The notes below the pieces were generated by a model, which was not told where the DNA came from, made no database searches, and saw only the letters and a list, made by a program, of their open reading frames with translations. From Strigops habroptila (Eukaryota; Chordata; Aves; Psittaciformes; Psittacidae), in assembly GCF_004027225.2 (NCBI RefSeq), contig NC_044297.2, positions 223,569 to 287,568 on the forward strand: DNA of 64,000 bases, written 5' to 3'. The translations under genes and the position numbers were made by a program. Positions 34,991 through 52,187 of this stretch are shown one piece after another. Numbering within the stretch: the first letter of the stretch is position 1; every line of letters starts with the position of its first letter.

Positions 34991-35822
34991 GGGGTGCAGC
35001 CCCACTTGCAGTGCCCCTTAGCAGCACCCTGCTGCCCCCAAGGGCTGTCCCCCGCCCAGGCACAGGTGGGTGCTGGGGCTGGCACCATTTCCCCTGTGGC
35101 AAAGAGGTGAAAGGGACCCCTGATGTCATCTCCTGGTCCCCAGCAAGCAGCAGTCCTGTCCTCAGCCCCCCCTTTTGGCCCCTTCTCAACACAGCCACCA
35201 TCAGCACTGGCTCAGCATCTTTACTGAGAAACATCGTTGCCAGGAGAAGCCTTGGAGCAGCATCAGGATGTCCCAGCATGGGCCTGGCTCCAGCCTGGGG
35301 CTCCCAGCGGGGTGCAGGGCACTGCTGGTGGGGGGCGGGTATGTCTCAGAGCTGCCACCCTCATCCAGGGGCTTGCACCAAGCTGCTGGCCAAAGATTTT
35401 GGAATTGCCCTTTGCCTCCATGTCCCAGGCTCAGGGGCGAAGCAGTTTTCCTTCAGAACAGCCAATTCTACATCTCTCTTGTGCCATGAGTTTGAGCATC
35501 TTATAAATAGGAAAGGGCAGAGGCAGAGGAGGGCCAGGGCAGGTGAAGGGAACTCTGCGGAGCAGCAGTCACCTCCAGAGCCCTCAAGGCTTGAGCAACC
35601 TCTGAAGCTGGAGGTGCTGCAGAGACCAGCGATGGTGCAGATGGGGGTCCAGCAACACCCCGCAGCGGTGCTGCCGGCGCCCCTGGTGCTGCTTGGCCCC
35701 AGGCTGGGGGGAGCCGGGGTTCCCGGGGGCCACGAGTGAGATTGGGAGCCCCGGGCAGCCCAGGGCCACTGAACGCCTTCCCAGGGGCCGGCAGCTCAGC
35801 AGCCACTGGTGCTGGGGTGGGC
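34991..35822. other. Intergenic, between convergent CKAP2L and NT5DC4
   Basis: GC-rich sequence that should hold the NT5DC4 3' UTR (minus strand). I find no clear poly(A) signal. No further gene was recognised; the reading frames here look fortuitous. Confidence 0.6.
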
Positions 35823-39760
<3,938 letters not shown>

Positions 39761-40244
39761 TCCCGGTGGGTCACAGCCCCGCGGGGCATGACCCATCCCT
39801 TCCCCCCAGGGATCCCCGGGGGTACGCGGCTGCCCCCCCCGGCCCGGTGCCAGCCGCGGTCCCGCCGCAATCACCAGTTGCTCTTGCACCACCACAGGGT
39901 GACGTGGGTCCCAGTGCGCGGCCCTGACCCGGGCTGGGAGGGAGCATCCCTGGGATGGGGACATGGAGTGGACAGAGGAGCAGCTGCTGACATGGGGCTG
40001 GCAATAGGGAGTCAGGAACTGACCCCCCGCTCCCCAGGTGTGGGGCATGATAAACCACCCACCCCCCCCGGGCCTGTTTAGAGCCAGTCCCATGACACCA
40101 GGAGACATGTGGGGCTCTTATCAGGCACCCCAGTCCCCGCTCCCTCCCAAGGCATGGGGCCAGGCAGAGGCCATGGGGCAGCATGTGAGTGACAGGGGCC
40201 AGGACATGGGGCCATCACCCCCCTGCCCCAGCACAGAGGCACCA
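39761..40244. other. Intergenic, NT5DC4 5' flank to SLC20A1 3' end
   Basis: About 0.5 kb with no recognisable gene. It separates two genes transcribed in the same direction, so SLC20A1 ends less than 1 kb before the NT5DC4 start. Confidence 0.65.
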
Positions 40245-40753
40245 CTGGCATACGAAGGAAATGTTTATTGAGTCCGAGGTAGCAGCCGGGGGGGGGGGGG
40301 CAGGGGCTGCCCCCCAGGGGGATGGTTGGGCAGCAGCTGGTGTCCACACCACGACAGCAATGGAGGCAAAGCTGAACACAGCACAGCCCGGGGGGGAGGA
40401 AGGACAGCCCCAAGCCCTGCCCGGGGGGGCAAGGGCCAGCCCCCGTCCTTACTCAAGGAGGAATCACTGCCAGGGGACCTTAACCAGTCATTAAAATCAA
40501 GAGAAGTGGCTTCCCATAACTGCTAATCTAAAGCTACAGCGCAGCAGGGGAGTCACAGCGGGGGCAGACGCTGCCCCCCAGAAACTGAGCGCCAGGACAC
40601 GGGTATTAAAAAAAAACAAACAACAGAAAGATACTTCAGTGACAACACGGGGCAGGACTGAAGCAGCCCCAGAGGTGACGATGGCCCCAGCAGGACGAGC
40701 CCCCAGCTCCCGGGGCAAGGGCAGCAGCAGGAGCAGCGCAAGCACCGGTGTCC
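40245..40753 (-). terminator. SLC20A1: SLC20A1 3' UTR and poly(A) signal
   Basis: AATAAA on the minus strand (TTTATT on plus, 40264-40269) lies about 490 bp after the stop codon at 40754. The 3' UTR contains a G/C-run-rich stretch at about 40290-40320. Confidence 0.75.
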
Positions 40754-43700
40754 TCACACCTTGAGCACAGCGAACTTGAACACAGCCATGATGGCAGCAC
40801 TGATGAGCCCCGAGATGGGCACGGTGACGAACCAGGCCATGAAGATGTTGCGGAAGAGGCGCCAGTCCACGGCCTTCCTGGAGCGCAGCCAGCCCACTGA
40901 GACCACCGAGCCCACCTGCACGGGGACCATGGTCAGCACTGCCCCATAGCCCCCTGACCAAGGTGGCTCCAGTCCCAGGGGACCCTGCAGAGCCCAGTGA
41001 GGAGCTGCCACCCTGAGCCGGGACAGGGCACTGCAGCACCCCAGTTCCCACGGCCACTTGGCAGAGGCCAGGGCTCCATGAAAGGGGGTTTTGTCCTTCG
41101 ATCACCTCCGTGAGTGTCCCTGCACGCAGGGACTCCCCCCCCAGCCCTGGGCAGCCCCACATTGAGATGCAAATGGCAGAGCTGGGAGCTGAAGGGCAGC
41201 CAGGTCCAGGACCTCCCGCACAGCTCAGCCTGGTTAGCGCCAGGCTTGGGGGGAGCTGAGCTTGCCCCCAGCCGCCACCAGCCCCCACCTACCTTGCAGT
41301 GGGTTGTGCTGATGGGGAGGCCAACATTGGAGGCAATCACCACTGTCAGGGCAGACGCCAGCTCGATGCTGAAGCCACTGCAAAGACACAAAACGCATGA
41401 GAACCAGGACACCAGCCAACCCTCACTGTCCAGCGCCCAGCAGGGGCAGCTCCTCTCTTGCCTATCCAGACCCCCACAGTGACCCCCCAAGGGGTGCAGA
41501 GAAGGTCTTGCAGGGCCACGCTCAACCCAAGAGAGAAAGGAGAGGGCTCCAGGAGCAGGATGCAGCTCCAGGGCTGCCTGAAGCCTCCCCCTGCCCCACA
41601 GCAAGGCCTTACCTTGATGGCGTGATGGGTGTCAGGTCCTTCCCCATTGTCTGGATGACTCTCCTTCCCCAGACCCACAAACCGATGCAAATCCCCGCAC
41701 CCCCGTAGAGCAACAACCAGATGGGAGTTGGCATCGTGGTAGCCACATCGCCCGTCTGATAGACCAGGTAGAGTGCGACCAGGGGCCCTATGGCATTGCT
41801 GGAAGGGAAAGGAGATCTGGTCTAGAGGGCCAGAAGCTCGGGGCAAGAAGGGCACCAGCAACCTGCTGACCCAACTGACCTGACATCGTTGCCACCGTGA
41901 GCGAAGGAGCCAAAGCAGGCTGTGAGGATCTGCAGGAACTGGAAGAGGAGGGACACCTCAGGCTTGTCCTGGTCCTGCCACTCTTCCAGGGAGCCGCTGC
42001 TGCCCTTACGGTCGGCAATGCCCATCTCCGCCTGGGCCGTGTTCAGGTCCACGTCGGCAGCCGGGTGGGCATCAGCCACCGCGTTGCAGTAGCTGGTGTA
42101 GCTGTCCATGCGGACCCTCTTCTTGGTGTCCGCCACAGGCCACGTCAGCTTCTCCATGTCCTCGCTGTCCCTGGCGCGGAGCGAGTCCAGGGGCATGCCG
42201 CAGATGGCCATGGTGTAGGAGGTGTAGCTGTTGTTGCGCCGCAGCGGCTTGTCCCCCGAGTCCCCCATGCAGTCCCCCATCTTGGCCAAGTGCAGCTTAT
42301 GCAGCAGCTCCTTGTAGAGGCCCGAGTCCTTGTGCACGGTGTGGTACTGGTACTGCCCGCTGGAGCTCAGCTGGTGGCCCACGGCCTGGTTGAACTGGAC
42401 GAGGTTCCCGTTGGGCAGCCGCACGGCTCCTGACAAGGGACACGGCCTGGGTTGAGCACCCTGGGATGGAGGGAGACCACCCAGCAACCCCATAGCACCC
42501 CCCAGCTCTCACCACTGTCAATGCTGGTTTCCTTCAGGTCAAGGCTGGGGAGCTGCTCCTGCTCCGGGGCCTCCTCCAGGTCTCCCAGGTTGAAGGAGAC
42601 CGTCCTCTCCTCCACCGGGGCCCGCTGGGGCGCAGCCAACCCCACATCAGCAACAGGGCTCTTGGCATCACCCAGGGGCACCTTGGGCTCCTCCTGCTCC
42701 TCCTTGGGGCTGATGTTCTTCTCCATCAAGGGGCTCTCAGAAGGACTCGACTTGATTTCTCCTGTGAAGGGAGGCAGCTGCCATCAAACCCCTTCCCACC
42801 ACTGCACCCAAGGCCACGAGCCAGCCCATGGCCCTTGCCACGCACATTTATGGTGGCTAGATAAAATTTACAGCTTCCCCCCCATCCTGAACTTTGGAAG
42901 CTGTTGGGCAGTCACACCTTGGCCTGGGCACAGCAGCCAAACAGTCACAAACCAACTCATCTCCTATTTATAGACCCCAACCACCCACACGGGGTGTGGT
43001 GAGCACCATTATGGGGCTTTTATGCCCATTTTTCCTATGGCAGAGGCTCCTCTTTGGGCCATGTTTGTCCCATCCCCTGTTCCCGGCAGCCGTAGGATGC
43101 TCTGGATCTGCCCTTGGGGTGGCTGCGACCCCTGGAGCCAATGGGAAGGTACCCAGGAGAACCTGGCTCTGCCAGCCCATCAGCTCCGGCCAGCCCGGGC
43201 TCCTCTCCAGCTCCCACTGATGGGTGACAAACCCAAACAGGAGCCAGCCCCCACCTCCCGAGGGCAGCCTGGTTTCCTGTCCCACTGGAAAAGCCAAACT
43301 ACAGCACCAAGCCCTGGAAACGGAGGCCGTTCCTCCCCCTCTACCGGGAAAAGCATGTTTTTCTCCAGGTGAAAACATGAGGTCAGCTCCTTCGTACAAC
43401 AACAAAAACCACCTCCTGGTCACAAACATGACCCGTTCCCGGAGAGCTTGCTCGCTGCAAGGGCCAGGCTGTGGCCTCCAGCTCCTCAGCCTGGCATCAA
43501 GCCCCTGCAGCGATGCTCTCCTCGCAGTTAAGCCGAAGCTCAAACAGCTGGAAGATTGTCGAGGGTGGCCATAAAGCTGTTAGTCACATCCCAGTTACAC
43601 CGGTCTGACAAGGACACTGGTTATCCCCCATCTCCAGCACCTCGGGTCCCCCAGCCTGCACATGACATTTATATGCAAGACCACACACGACTCCAGGAGA

Positions 43701-46700
43701 GCTGCCGGCACTTCCAGGAGGCAGAGCCGGGGACTGACTGCTCTTTTGGATGCCTTTCAATAGACGTTTTTGCTCCAGGAAAAGGATTTCATCAGCTTAC
43801 ACAGCTTTAGGCTTGTGATCTGCATCTGCCAGGCCAAAGATTGATCAGCAGGTACAGGGAGGATTAAAGGTTACACTGGTTAGCAGGCGGGTTGTCTCTC
43901 CTGCCTTCTCCTCTCCTCTATTAAAGGGCAATCAAGCTTTTGGTATCTACTGCCATCCTGCACAGTCTGAGGAGAGAAGCAGCTGACAGGTACCAGCAGA
44001 ACAGCTCCTGTGAGGGGTCTCGGGAGGCAGCAGGGCCCAGCTCCATGAGATGTGCCCCAGTGACTCAGGGTTTGCCAAGCAGCTTAAGCGATAACTGAAG
44101 CTGAGGAGTCCCTGCTAATAACAGCCCTGCAGCTAATGAGATCTCCGGCTGGGAAAAGAAGTTGGTTAGTCCAAGTGTGCCCTTCCCCAAGGGATTGCAA
44201 AGAGAGGCGTTACTTACGTTCAATTTTCTTCTTCATTCTCGGACATACAAAGAACCAGATGATGAGAGCACAGACAACAGCACTCCCCGCCGAAATTAGG
44301 AGGATACCCCACAGAGGAAGTTTGTCAAAGCGCAGCACTAGGAAATAAAACAACGGATCTTTGAAAACCTCCAGGCAAAAGCCTCCTCCACATATGACTT
44401 TGCTCTTCCCAGTACGGGGACCCCATCACCTGCAACATCCCTGAGCTAATTCACCTGCTAGGGAGAACCACTGTTGGAATGCCATCACTTAACCCACACA
44501 GGAACCCCCCCGCTTACACTCTCCCCCCACAAGCTCATCTATCACATGTGTAGATACTTTCCCTCCCTCTCCTGCAGCCAAATGCAGCCGGGGGCTGGTG
44601 CGTGCCCAGAGGCTCCTCTCAGCCCTTGTCTCCTCCCTTGCTGCAATGTCAAAGCACCCGCGTGGCTGCTGCAGCGGCTGCACCGCGTCCCCGGCTGGGG
44701 GGGGGACGGACAAGCAGGACCGGGGCTGCTCCCCCCTCCAGAGCCCCACACCACCGCCTGCAGTGGGGGAGACTCTCCTGCTCCCAGGAGCTCCAGCAGA
44801 GGCAGCCAAGGTGCTGGGTGACCCGCTTAGAAGCGCTCTCACACGTGGCGTGACTTTTAGCAGCCCTTTGGCATCCCGCAGCCCTCTGCAGCCCCTGGGT
44901 GAGGTATCGGGTGCCTGTGACCGCTCAGCTCCTGCGCCTGCTGCTGCAGGCAATAACTCACTGCTCCACCACCAGCACATCACTGCTGTACCCACGCTCC
45001 TGGCGCTCTGCTTGTACCAGCCCCTGCGCTGGAGCGGCACGGAGCTCACCCAGCCCTCCTGCAGCTGAGCCGAGGATAAACACGCACCCACCCCCCGGGT
45101 GCCAAGTGATAACGTGACCTCGGGGCAGCACCGGTGCCCTCGGCAGCACCCCGGGCTGGGAAGGGGAAGCTGACATCCCTTTTCCAGCCTCTGTTTACAG
45201 ACAGACCTGGCGCTCACTGCCCTCACCCCACCTCCAGTGGCTCCTCCACAACAGGAAACCCAGGCTCAGACCAACAACAGCTCGTGCCAAGACACCCCGG
45301 CGACGGAGGTTACAGAGACTCCAGCTCCACAGGCAAAGCCACCTTCCCCTGCCAAACCCTCTCCTACCCCTGCCCACATCCTGTCCCCTACACAACAGCC
45401 AAACAAGCATTGCAATTTGGCTTTTCAAGCTGCAGCACAAACTCCTCTTCTTGGTACAGGTGCCAGCTCCTCTCACCAGAGATAATGAGTTTGTTCATAG
45501 GACAGGAGAACACAGAGGCACAGCCCCCAGCCCTATTCCTATAACCTCGCTACTGGCAGCCTGAGGAGTCTCTCCAGCAGCAGCCAGGTACCTGAGTTTT
45601 AGCACAGGTAAAAGAAGGGAAGGGGAAGTGTCCTGTTATCTGCCAGGCCTGGGAAGTCTAAGGAGAAATGTCTGGAGGGGTTTAGTTTGAGCAGGTCTCT
45701 TTGGTTGGACAACTATCTAGCCCAGAACTCAGCGCACGCTAGCCTGCAGCCTTCCGAAACCGGCACAGGCCAGCCGCCTTCTAGGAGATTTCAGCCCTGT
45801 AAAGCAAAAAAGGGGTAAATCGTGCATTTAATGGAGGTTTTGTAACAGGTTTATAAATTCAGGTGCAAGCGTTCTGACAGGTACTTACAAGGGGCACCAG
45901 TATACATGATGGAGAAGAGGTTGATCCCCACAGTACAGGCGTAGAAGATGGGCAAAGCTCGCAAGCCGTTGGGAACGGGATCAGCCTGCAAAACACGGAA
46001 CACTGCTGCGGAGAGCTGGGCCTTGAGGGCTCCCAGCAGCCCGGAAGCAGCCCCTTCCCCAAAAGGGGGTTGGTGCCTTGGGTCAGCTGCTGACAGCAGC
46101 TCCAGACACCACGCTCCCACTCTCAACAGCTCCTAAGGAGTCACCCGCAGAGCTGCCACTGTCACCCAGGAGGTGACCCAGGGCAGGACCAGCCGAGCAT
46201 CCCAAGACAAAAGCTTCTACCTCAGTCCAGCTGACTTGGATGAAATAAAAGTGCCCCATTACTCACAAAGCAGCTTATTTGGGCACATACCTGCATGGAG
46301 AGGCCCTCATCCGAGCAGCAGGAGCACTTAATCTCTGCTGCTGCCCAGCAATTGGGGTCTAACGTCAGTACAAACACACTGAGCCTTTCTGCATGCCAAG
46401 CAGGAGGGAGCAACTGGACTATTCAGCTCCAGAACAAAGCGTGACAGGGCCGGCCCAGCTCGGAAAGGCCAGTTACGCAAGGGGACTCTGACAGCAGCAA
46501 TGCTGAATTGTTTTACAAGGGCTGCCAGGTAGAGACTAGCAGCGACAAGATCTTAACATCTCTTTAGGTTAGAAATAGAGCCAAGACCTAAAATAATTTA
46601 AGTTAACCTCAAGTATGCAGAACAAAACACTGGAGCTCCTTGGGATATCCCTGCTCTGGGCTGGCAGCATCCTGCACTGCAGGACCATTATCATCTCAAA

Positions 46701-47974
46701 GATGAGGTCTAAAGCTGCCACCTCCATTTCAAGCACTTTTGGGTGCCCAATTCCTCTACTTGGGCTTTTGGACAGTCCCAGCAGTGGGTGCATGTTCCCA
46801 GAACCTGCACCTCGCTTCACCTGGGGCACCAGGTGGGAAGAAAACTCAGTTCCCACAGCACAAGAGACCTTCCTGGCTTCACAAAAGCCATGGCTGCTGC
46901 CATTGCCTTTATCTGCAGCCTGGCACAAGAGGAGGTCCAGCCCTGGGCCAGGACTTAGGAAAAGCCTGAGGAGCAGCTCTGACCTTCCCAACTCTCGGCT
47001 ACTTCACCAGTTGGAAACCACAGGAGATGCCTGGCCGGGATGTTCTGGAGGAGGTGAAGTGACACTTCTTCACCCCCCAGGCTCCGCTTTGCGGAGCAGC
47101 TACAGGTCTCATTCTCTCATCCCTTTGGCTCCTCTGAAGGGCTCACCCAAGTGCCAGCATAAGGGTGGATATGCCTGGAGAAGTTCTGGTGCACATAACC
47201 CGACTGGCAGAGGAGGGACCACCCGTGAGCCCCAAGGGGACAGAAAACAGGTGAACAGCCCTCACCTTACGGAGGATGAACCTCTGGACGAGGAAGAACA
47301 GGACAGCAGACATGGTGCCTGAGAGGAGGGGTGAGATGAACCAGGACAACACTAGGAGAGAAGAGGCAGGATCAGTGTCCCACTGCCAGGAGGGGAGCCC
47401 GGGGTGCATGTGGTGGCCACATGAGCCAGACTTACCAATCTTTAGCAGCTCAGACCACTTAACACCTTCTTGCCCTTTGGCCACCAGCGAAAAGCCGATG
47501 GTTGCCCCAACAATGCAGTGGGTACCAGAGATGGGCAGCTTCAAGAATGAAGCCACAAGCTGCCACACAGCGGATCCTGGAGAAGAAGGAGAACCTGGTG
47601 AGACAGCATCACCAGGACACCCCAGTGCCCCACACCTCGACCCTCTGCTCCTCACCGAACATGGCACTGATCGAACCCGCCATCAGCAGCTGCTGCTGCG
47701 TGGAGTTGTACACGTTCACATCAATCAACCCCTTCCGGATGGTCTCGCTGACTTTGGCCCCCAGGAGGACAGAGCCCACGGTCTCAAAGATGCTGGCCAG
47801 GACACAGGCCTGTCGGAGGGTCACCACCCCCGAGCCCACCGCCGTGCCAAAGGAGTTGGCCACATCATTGGCGCCGACAGAGAAGGCAAGGATGAAGGCG
47901 ATGATGAAGCCCAGGATCAGCATCCAGAGGAAGTCCGCCATGGGCGCGGGGGGCACGGCGGGGGTCGGGTCCAT
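40754..47974 (-). CDS. SLC20A1: SLC20A1 (PiT-1), sodium-dependent phosphate transporter
   Basis: Plasma-membrane Na/phosphate symporter. Ten coding exons: 47656-47974, 47436-47576, 47266-47351, 45889-45985, 44218-44337, 42513-42761, 41880-42429, 41613-41798, 41293-41377, 40754-40915. The sum is 1,995 bp (664 aa) in frame; human is 679. Membrane segments begin with [20 protein letters not shown]. The two inverted family signatures are present: [20 protein letters not shown] near residue 35 and [19 protein letters not shown] after the large loop. The loop encoded by exons 6-7 carries [40 protein letters not shown] and [20 protein letters not shown] as in PiT-1. The C-terminus is [20 protein letters not shown] followed by [20 protein letters not shown]. 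The start was chosen because it gives an [20 protein letters not shown] leader in good context (GAGCCATGG). SLC20A2 is excluded by the loop sequence and by synteny. Confidence 0.96.
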
Positions 47975-48350
47975 GGCTCAGGCAGGGGGTTAATAAATTA
48001 GGTGGGAAGTTCAAAAGGAGGCCTGGGGCCGCTATAGGGAGCGAGGGGGCTCTGCCGTCCTACGGCCCCGCCAGCCGCGGGGGCCCGTGCACCTCGCCAT
48101 GGCCTGCGCCGCTCCTCATCCTGCGGGAGAGACCGGGATCAGCGCGGGGGGAAGCACCGGATAACGGCCCTTCCCGCGCGCACCACCGCCCGCTCCCGCC
48201 GCCATGTGCCCGCCCCGCCCCAGCATAGCATAGCCCAGCGCCAGCCCGCCCAGCCCGAGGCCGCCGCTCACCGGCAAGGCGAGGCCGCGCCGCGCTCCAG
48301 TGACCGCCGGTCCGCCCGGGTGTCCCCGCTCCGCCCCCGACTGGCGCCGC
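47975..48350 (-). promoter_or_regulatory. SLC20A1: SLC20A1 5' UTR, noncoding exon 1 and CpG-island promoter
   Basis: The start-codon exon extends to an acceptor (CCCGCAG) at 48121-48122. A noncoding exon with donor GCCG/GTGAGC begins at 48272, inside a CpG island covering about 48,080-49,100. Upstream sequence has CCAAT boxes (about 48445, 48485), a TGACGT half-CRE near 48418, and three copies of GGAACGGAGC at about 48592-48612. The exact transcription start is unknown. Confidence 0.6.
48060..48119 (-). CDS. Upstream ORF in the SLC20A1 5' UTR
   Basis: A 19-codon frame beginning at the second base of the exon (ATGAGGAGCGGCGCAGG) and ending before the SLC20A1 start. A second overlapping upstream frame starts at CCATGGCGAGG in another frame and also stops before 47974. 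These could dampen translation; there is no direct evidence of use. Confidence 0.4.
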   Translation of the reverse strand: MRSGAGHGEVHGPPRLAGP

Positions 48351-49519
48351 TGCCGCCGCCGCAGCTTTAAGCGCCTCCCCCCCCCCCCACAGGTGACCGC
48401 GCCACGCCCCCTGCCCTGACGTAGTGCTCCGTCCGCGGCGCCCATTGGCCCGCCTGCCGCAGGGGAGGGGCGAGATCGCGCCGCCATTGGGCAGCGCCGA
48501 GCGCAGGGCCCCACCCCGCCGCGCCCCCGCGCGGGCAGCGCGCCGCGGCACCACGTGCGCGCCCAGCGGCGGCGCGGCCCGGCCGGAACGGAGCGGAACG
48601 GAGCGGAACGGCATTGAACGGCACCGCGTGGGCCTGCTCCGGCCCGGGCCGGCTCGGCTCCGAGCGCCGCCCGGGCCCAGGGCTGGGCCCCGCTCCAGGC
48701 GCAGCCCCGGTGCGGCACCGGGTCGGGCAGTACCAAGCCGCAGAGCACCGGGCCTTGCGCTGGGGGGGCCCGATTGGTTCGTGGGTACCCGCAGCGCCCC
48801 CCCCCAGCCTGGGCAGCACGACCCGGGGAGCGCACACACACACCCGTGCACATGGCAGTTCCCGTTCCTGCCTCGGGGTGACCGTTGCCCGGCAGGAACC
48901 GCGGCTCATCGGGCCGCACCGCGGGTATCCGGCCGCCGTACGGGTCAGCGCTCGGGGCCGCCGGTGACGTGAGCCCCCGGGGGAAGCGGCCGGGATGCCC
49001 CGGCCCCGCTGCCACCGCGTCACCGGCCAGAGTCCGTGCCGTGTCCCCGCGGCCCCCTGTCCTTGGCCACGTGCGGTGCTGGGCGCAGGGGCCGCGGCGT
49101 GGGGCTAGGGGGAAGCCGAGGGGGGACCGTGCCCAGAGCCTGGGGTCCCATCGTCCCTCTGAGCCCCCAAGACGGGAACAGGGGATACCCCTGTGCCCTG
49201 TCCCCTCCCCACATCCCGGTCACCACGGAGTGGCCCCATCTGCCTGTGGCAGTGAGGCAGACTCCCCTGGATGAAGCTGGGAGGGCCCATGGCCTGGGCC
49301 CCCGGGTCTATGCCCCTGTATCCCCAAAGCCGGAGGGGACCCGGGTGTGTCTGCACCACTGCGGGGCAGAGGTGGCCAGGGGCAGCTCTGAATACATGGG
49401 GTGCAGCTCCGAGCATGTGGGGAGCAGCATCAGTTGCATGGGGTGCACACGGGGATGCAGTCAGGGTGCTTCCTGAGCCACCTCCAGGTGACATGTGGGG
49501 CCCAACAGGAGTCAGCAGC

Positions 49520-50150
49520 ATTGGCGGGTTTGGAGGAGCTGGATCCAAGCCAGCTTTGACCATTCCTGCTGAGTGGGAGAGCTTCCTGAGGACTGGAGTC
49601 GAGCAAAACACCACTCCTACCTTCAAAGAAGACAAGAGTGAAGACCTGGAAACCATTTCCATGTGCATGAAGAACAAGAAGCTGATGGGGAGCAGTCAGC
49701 ATGGGCTGCCAAAGGGGAGGAGGCACTTCACCAGTCTGGTGGCCTCCTGCAGTGAGGTGACCAGTTTGGCGGATGAGCAAAGGGTGTTCTGTACCTGCCG
49801 CTCAGTGCAACTGCCAGGCGTACCATCCTCTCAGATCAACCAGAGGAGCATGGTTAGTTGTGTGCACAGTGAGCTGGACCGAAACCCAGCTGAGTGTCCA
49901 GGCCAGAGCGTGGGGATCATGGCACAAAGTCCAGCTGGAGGCCGGTGGCTCATGGTCTGCCCCGGGGTGGATGCGGGGACCGGTCCTGTTCAATGTCATC
50001 ATGAAGGACCTGGGCATGGGGCGGATGCACCCCAGTGGCGCTGCAGGTGATGGAGCGGGAAGAGCTGGAGCACCAATGGGTCCTGCTGCTGTGCAGATGG
50101 ACCCTGGCACCCTGGATGTGCAGAGCCCTGCGAGTGTCATACAGGGAGGG
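49520..50150 (+). mobile_element. CR1 LINE, old ORF2 fragment
   Basis: Diverged reverse-transcriptase region: GGGGAGCAGTCAGCATGGGC, CCAGTTTGGCGGATGAGCAA, AAAGTCCAGCTGGAGGCCGG, GGGACCGGTCCTGTTCAATG. No 3' tail is attached; the neighbouring CR1 end at 50245 is in the opposite orientation. Confidence 0.7.
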
Positions 50151-50244
50151 AATGGAGCAGAGGGAGCCAGACTCTTCTCAGTTGTTCCCACAGGCAGGAC
50201 AAGAGGCAAGATGTGCAAATTAAAACCACCCGAACAGACAAAAC

Positions 50245-50490
50245 CACCTTCCACTAGAGCAGGTTGCTCCAAGCCCCTGCGTCCAACCTTAAACACTGCC
50301 AGGGATGGGGCAGCCACAGCTTCTCTGGGCACCCTGTGCCAGCGCCTCAGCACCTTCACAGGGAAGAACTTCTGCCTCAGAGCTCATCTCAATCTCCCCT
50401 CTGGCAGGTTAAAGCCATTCCCCTTGGCCTGTCCCTACAGGCCCTTGCCCAAAGCCCCTCTCCAGGTTTCCTGTAGCCCCTTCAGGTATT
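50245..50490 (-). mobile_element. CR1 LINE 3' fragment, subfamily B
   Basis: CTTCCACTAGAGCAGGTTGC through TCTGGCAGGTTAAAGCCATT to the CTCTCCAGGTTTCCTGTAGC region. It lacks the terminal octamer end. Confidence 0.88.
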
Positions 50491-51744
50491 TTAAAGTCCT
50501 GGAGTCATGGAGCAGAGATGCCTAAATCCCACAGGAGGGCACGGCAGAAGGGGAGCAGGGTTCCCAGTGCTGCTGAGCTGAGCTGCTCTGCACTGGTGTT
50601 CCCAGCCCCAGCGCTGGCTTTGACCTGCAGGTCCCTGAAGGTGTCCTGATGTTCAGCGGCATCACTGGGCACTGCAGCCCCCGAGGTCAGTGCAGAGGAA
50701 GGCGGGAGGTGCTCCAAGCACCAGGGCAGGGATTCCCCTGCAGCCCATGGAGGTCCATCCCATCCATCAGGGATGAAGGCGAGCTTGGGAAGAAGGGAGG
50801 GGTGGGGGGAAGATGTTTTAGATTTGTTCCTATTTCTCATTATCCTGGTCCATCACTAATTGGCAATAAATTAAAATCAATTCTCCCAAGCCAAGTCTGT
50901 TTTGCCAGTGGCGGAGTGAGCCTTCCCCATGCACACCACCCAGCATCCAGCCAAGGTCACCCACCACCCTGTTTGCTCAGATCTCTTCCCCTGCCTGAGC
51001 ACCCGCATCCACTCCCTTTCCCTCTGCGAGCTGTTTGCAACCCAGGCAAAGCCACTGCAGGGCCCAGGAGCCCTCTAGTGATGGTGCACACCATTGTCAC
51101 AGCACCCAGTCCCCAACCAAGCCAAAACTCGAGGCTCCATCCCTCACTTACTGAAGCCAGTGGACGTTTTTGTCTCCTCTTTTAATGCTTTTAATGCTGC
51201 TGTGCTTGGGAGACAATCCCACAACCTCCCACTGCCGACTCCCAAATCCATGTTCTCCTCATAGACAGCAGTCGTTGGCCATGCCAACAGCAGTACAGTG
51301 TGAGCTCCTTGCGAACGTGTGGCTGTGAGCACACATCAGCCACGGGGCTTGAGGAGCCAGAGCCCAGCTCCAGGGCAGGCAGTGCTGGCAACGGCTGTGG
51401 AGTTGGATGGGGAATCAATCCATGTCCTCCTCATGGGCCAACACTTCTGTGCTTTCAGTTTCTCTTGTCAGCTGCTCCCTCATGGCCGTGTGGGGAGGCA
51501 AGTGTGAGAGGCAGAGGCAGGGAAAAGGAAGGAGTTGTTTGCAAGACTGAAAGGAAGAGCCCACAGAAGTAAGTGAAGGAGCACGTCTGAAGGGCTCTTT
51601 CAAGGCTCTGCATCCAGAGAGCTCTGTATCTACACTCGACACCATCACTGCATCAATCTGCACCATGTCTGCTCTCATCTGACGCTCTTTTCTCAGCTAA
51701 TGAACAGGAAGTCAAGCAGGAATGCCCGGGAGCTGCCTGACAAG
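50491..51744. other. Intergenic sequence
   Basis: Unique, moderately GC-rich sequence. No gene, RNA or repeat was recognised. Confidence 0.55.
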
Positions 51745-52187
51745 AGGCACGAGCAGCAGGTCACAGGAGGGGATCCTTCTACTCTGCTCTTGTGACCCCC
51801 CCTGCAGCACTGTGTGCAGGGCTGGTGTCCCCAACATAAGGACATGGAGCTGTTGGAGCGAGGCCAGAGGAGGCCACGAGGATGAGCAGGGGCTGGAGCA
51901 GCTCCCGTATGGAGCCAGGCTGAGAACATTGGGGCTGTGCAGCCTGGAGAAGAGAAGCTGCGTGGAGACCTCAGAGCAGCTTCCAGTGTCTGAAGGGGGC
52001 TCCAGGAAACCTGGAGAGGGGCTTTGGGCAAGGGCCTGTAGGGACAGGCCAAGGGGAATGGCTTTAACCTGCCAGAGGGGAGATTGAGATGAGCTCTGAG
52101 GCAGAAGCTCTTCCCTGTGAGGGTGCTGAGGCGCTGGCACAGGGTGCCCAGAGAAGCTGTGGCTGCCCCATCCCTGGCAGTGTTCAG
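51745..52187 (+). mobile_element. CR1 LINE fragment, subfamily B, cut at its 3' side
   Basis: Runs from the AGCAGCAGGTCACAGG region through GCCTGGAGAAGAGAAGCTGC and GCCAGAGGGGAGATTGAGAT to CCCTGGCAGTGTTCA. It then stops abruptly against a CpG island; the last 120 bp or so of a normal copy are missing. Confidence 0.88.

Noticed and set aside
34690-35739. 349-aa plus-strand open frame after CKAP2L
   Set aside because: Its first half is antisense CR1 and the rest is GC-rich intergenic DNA. CKAP2L already ends at 34148.
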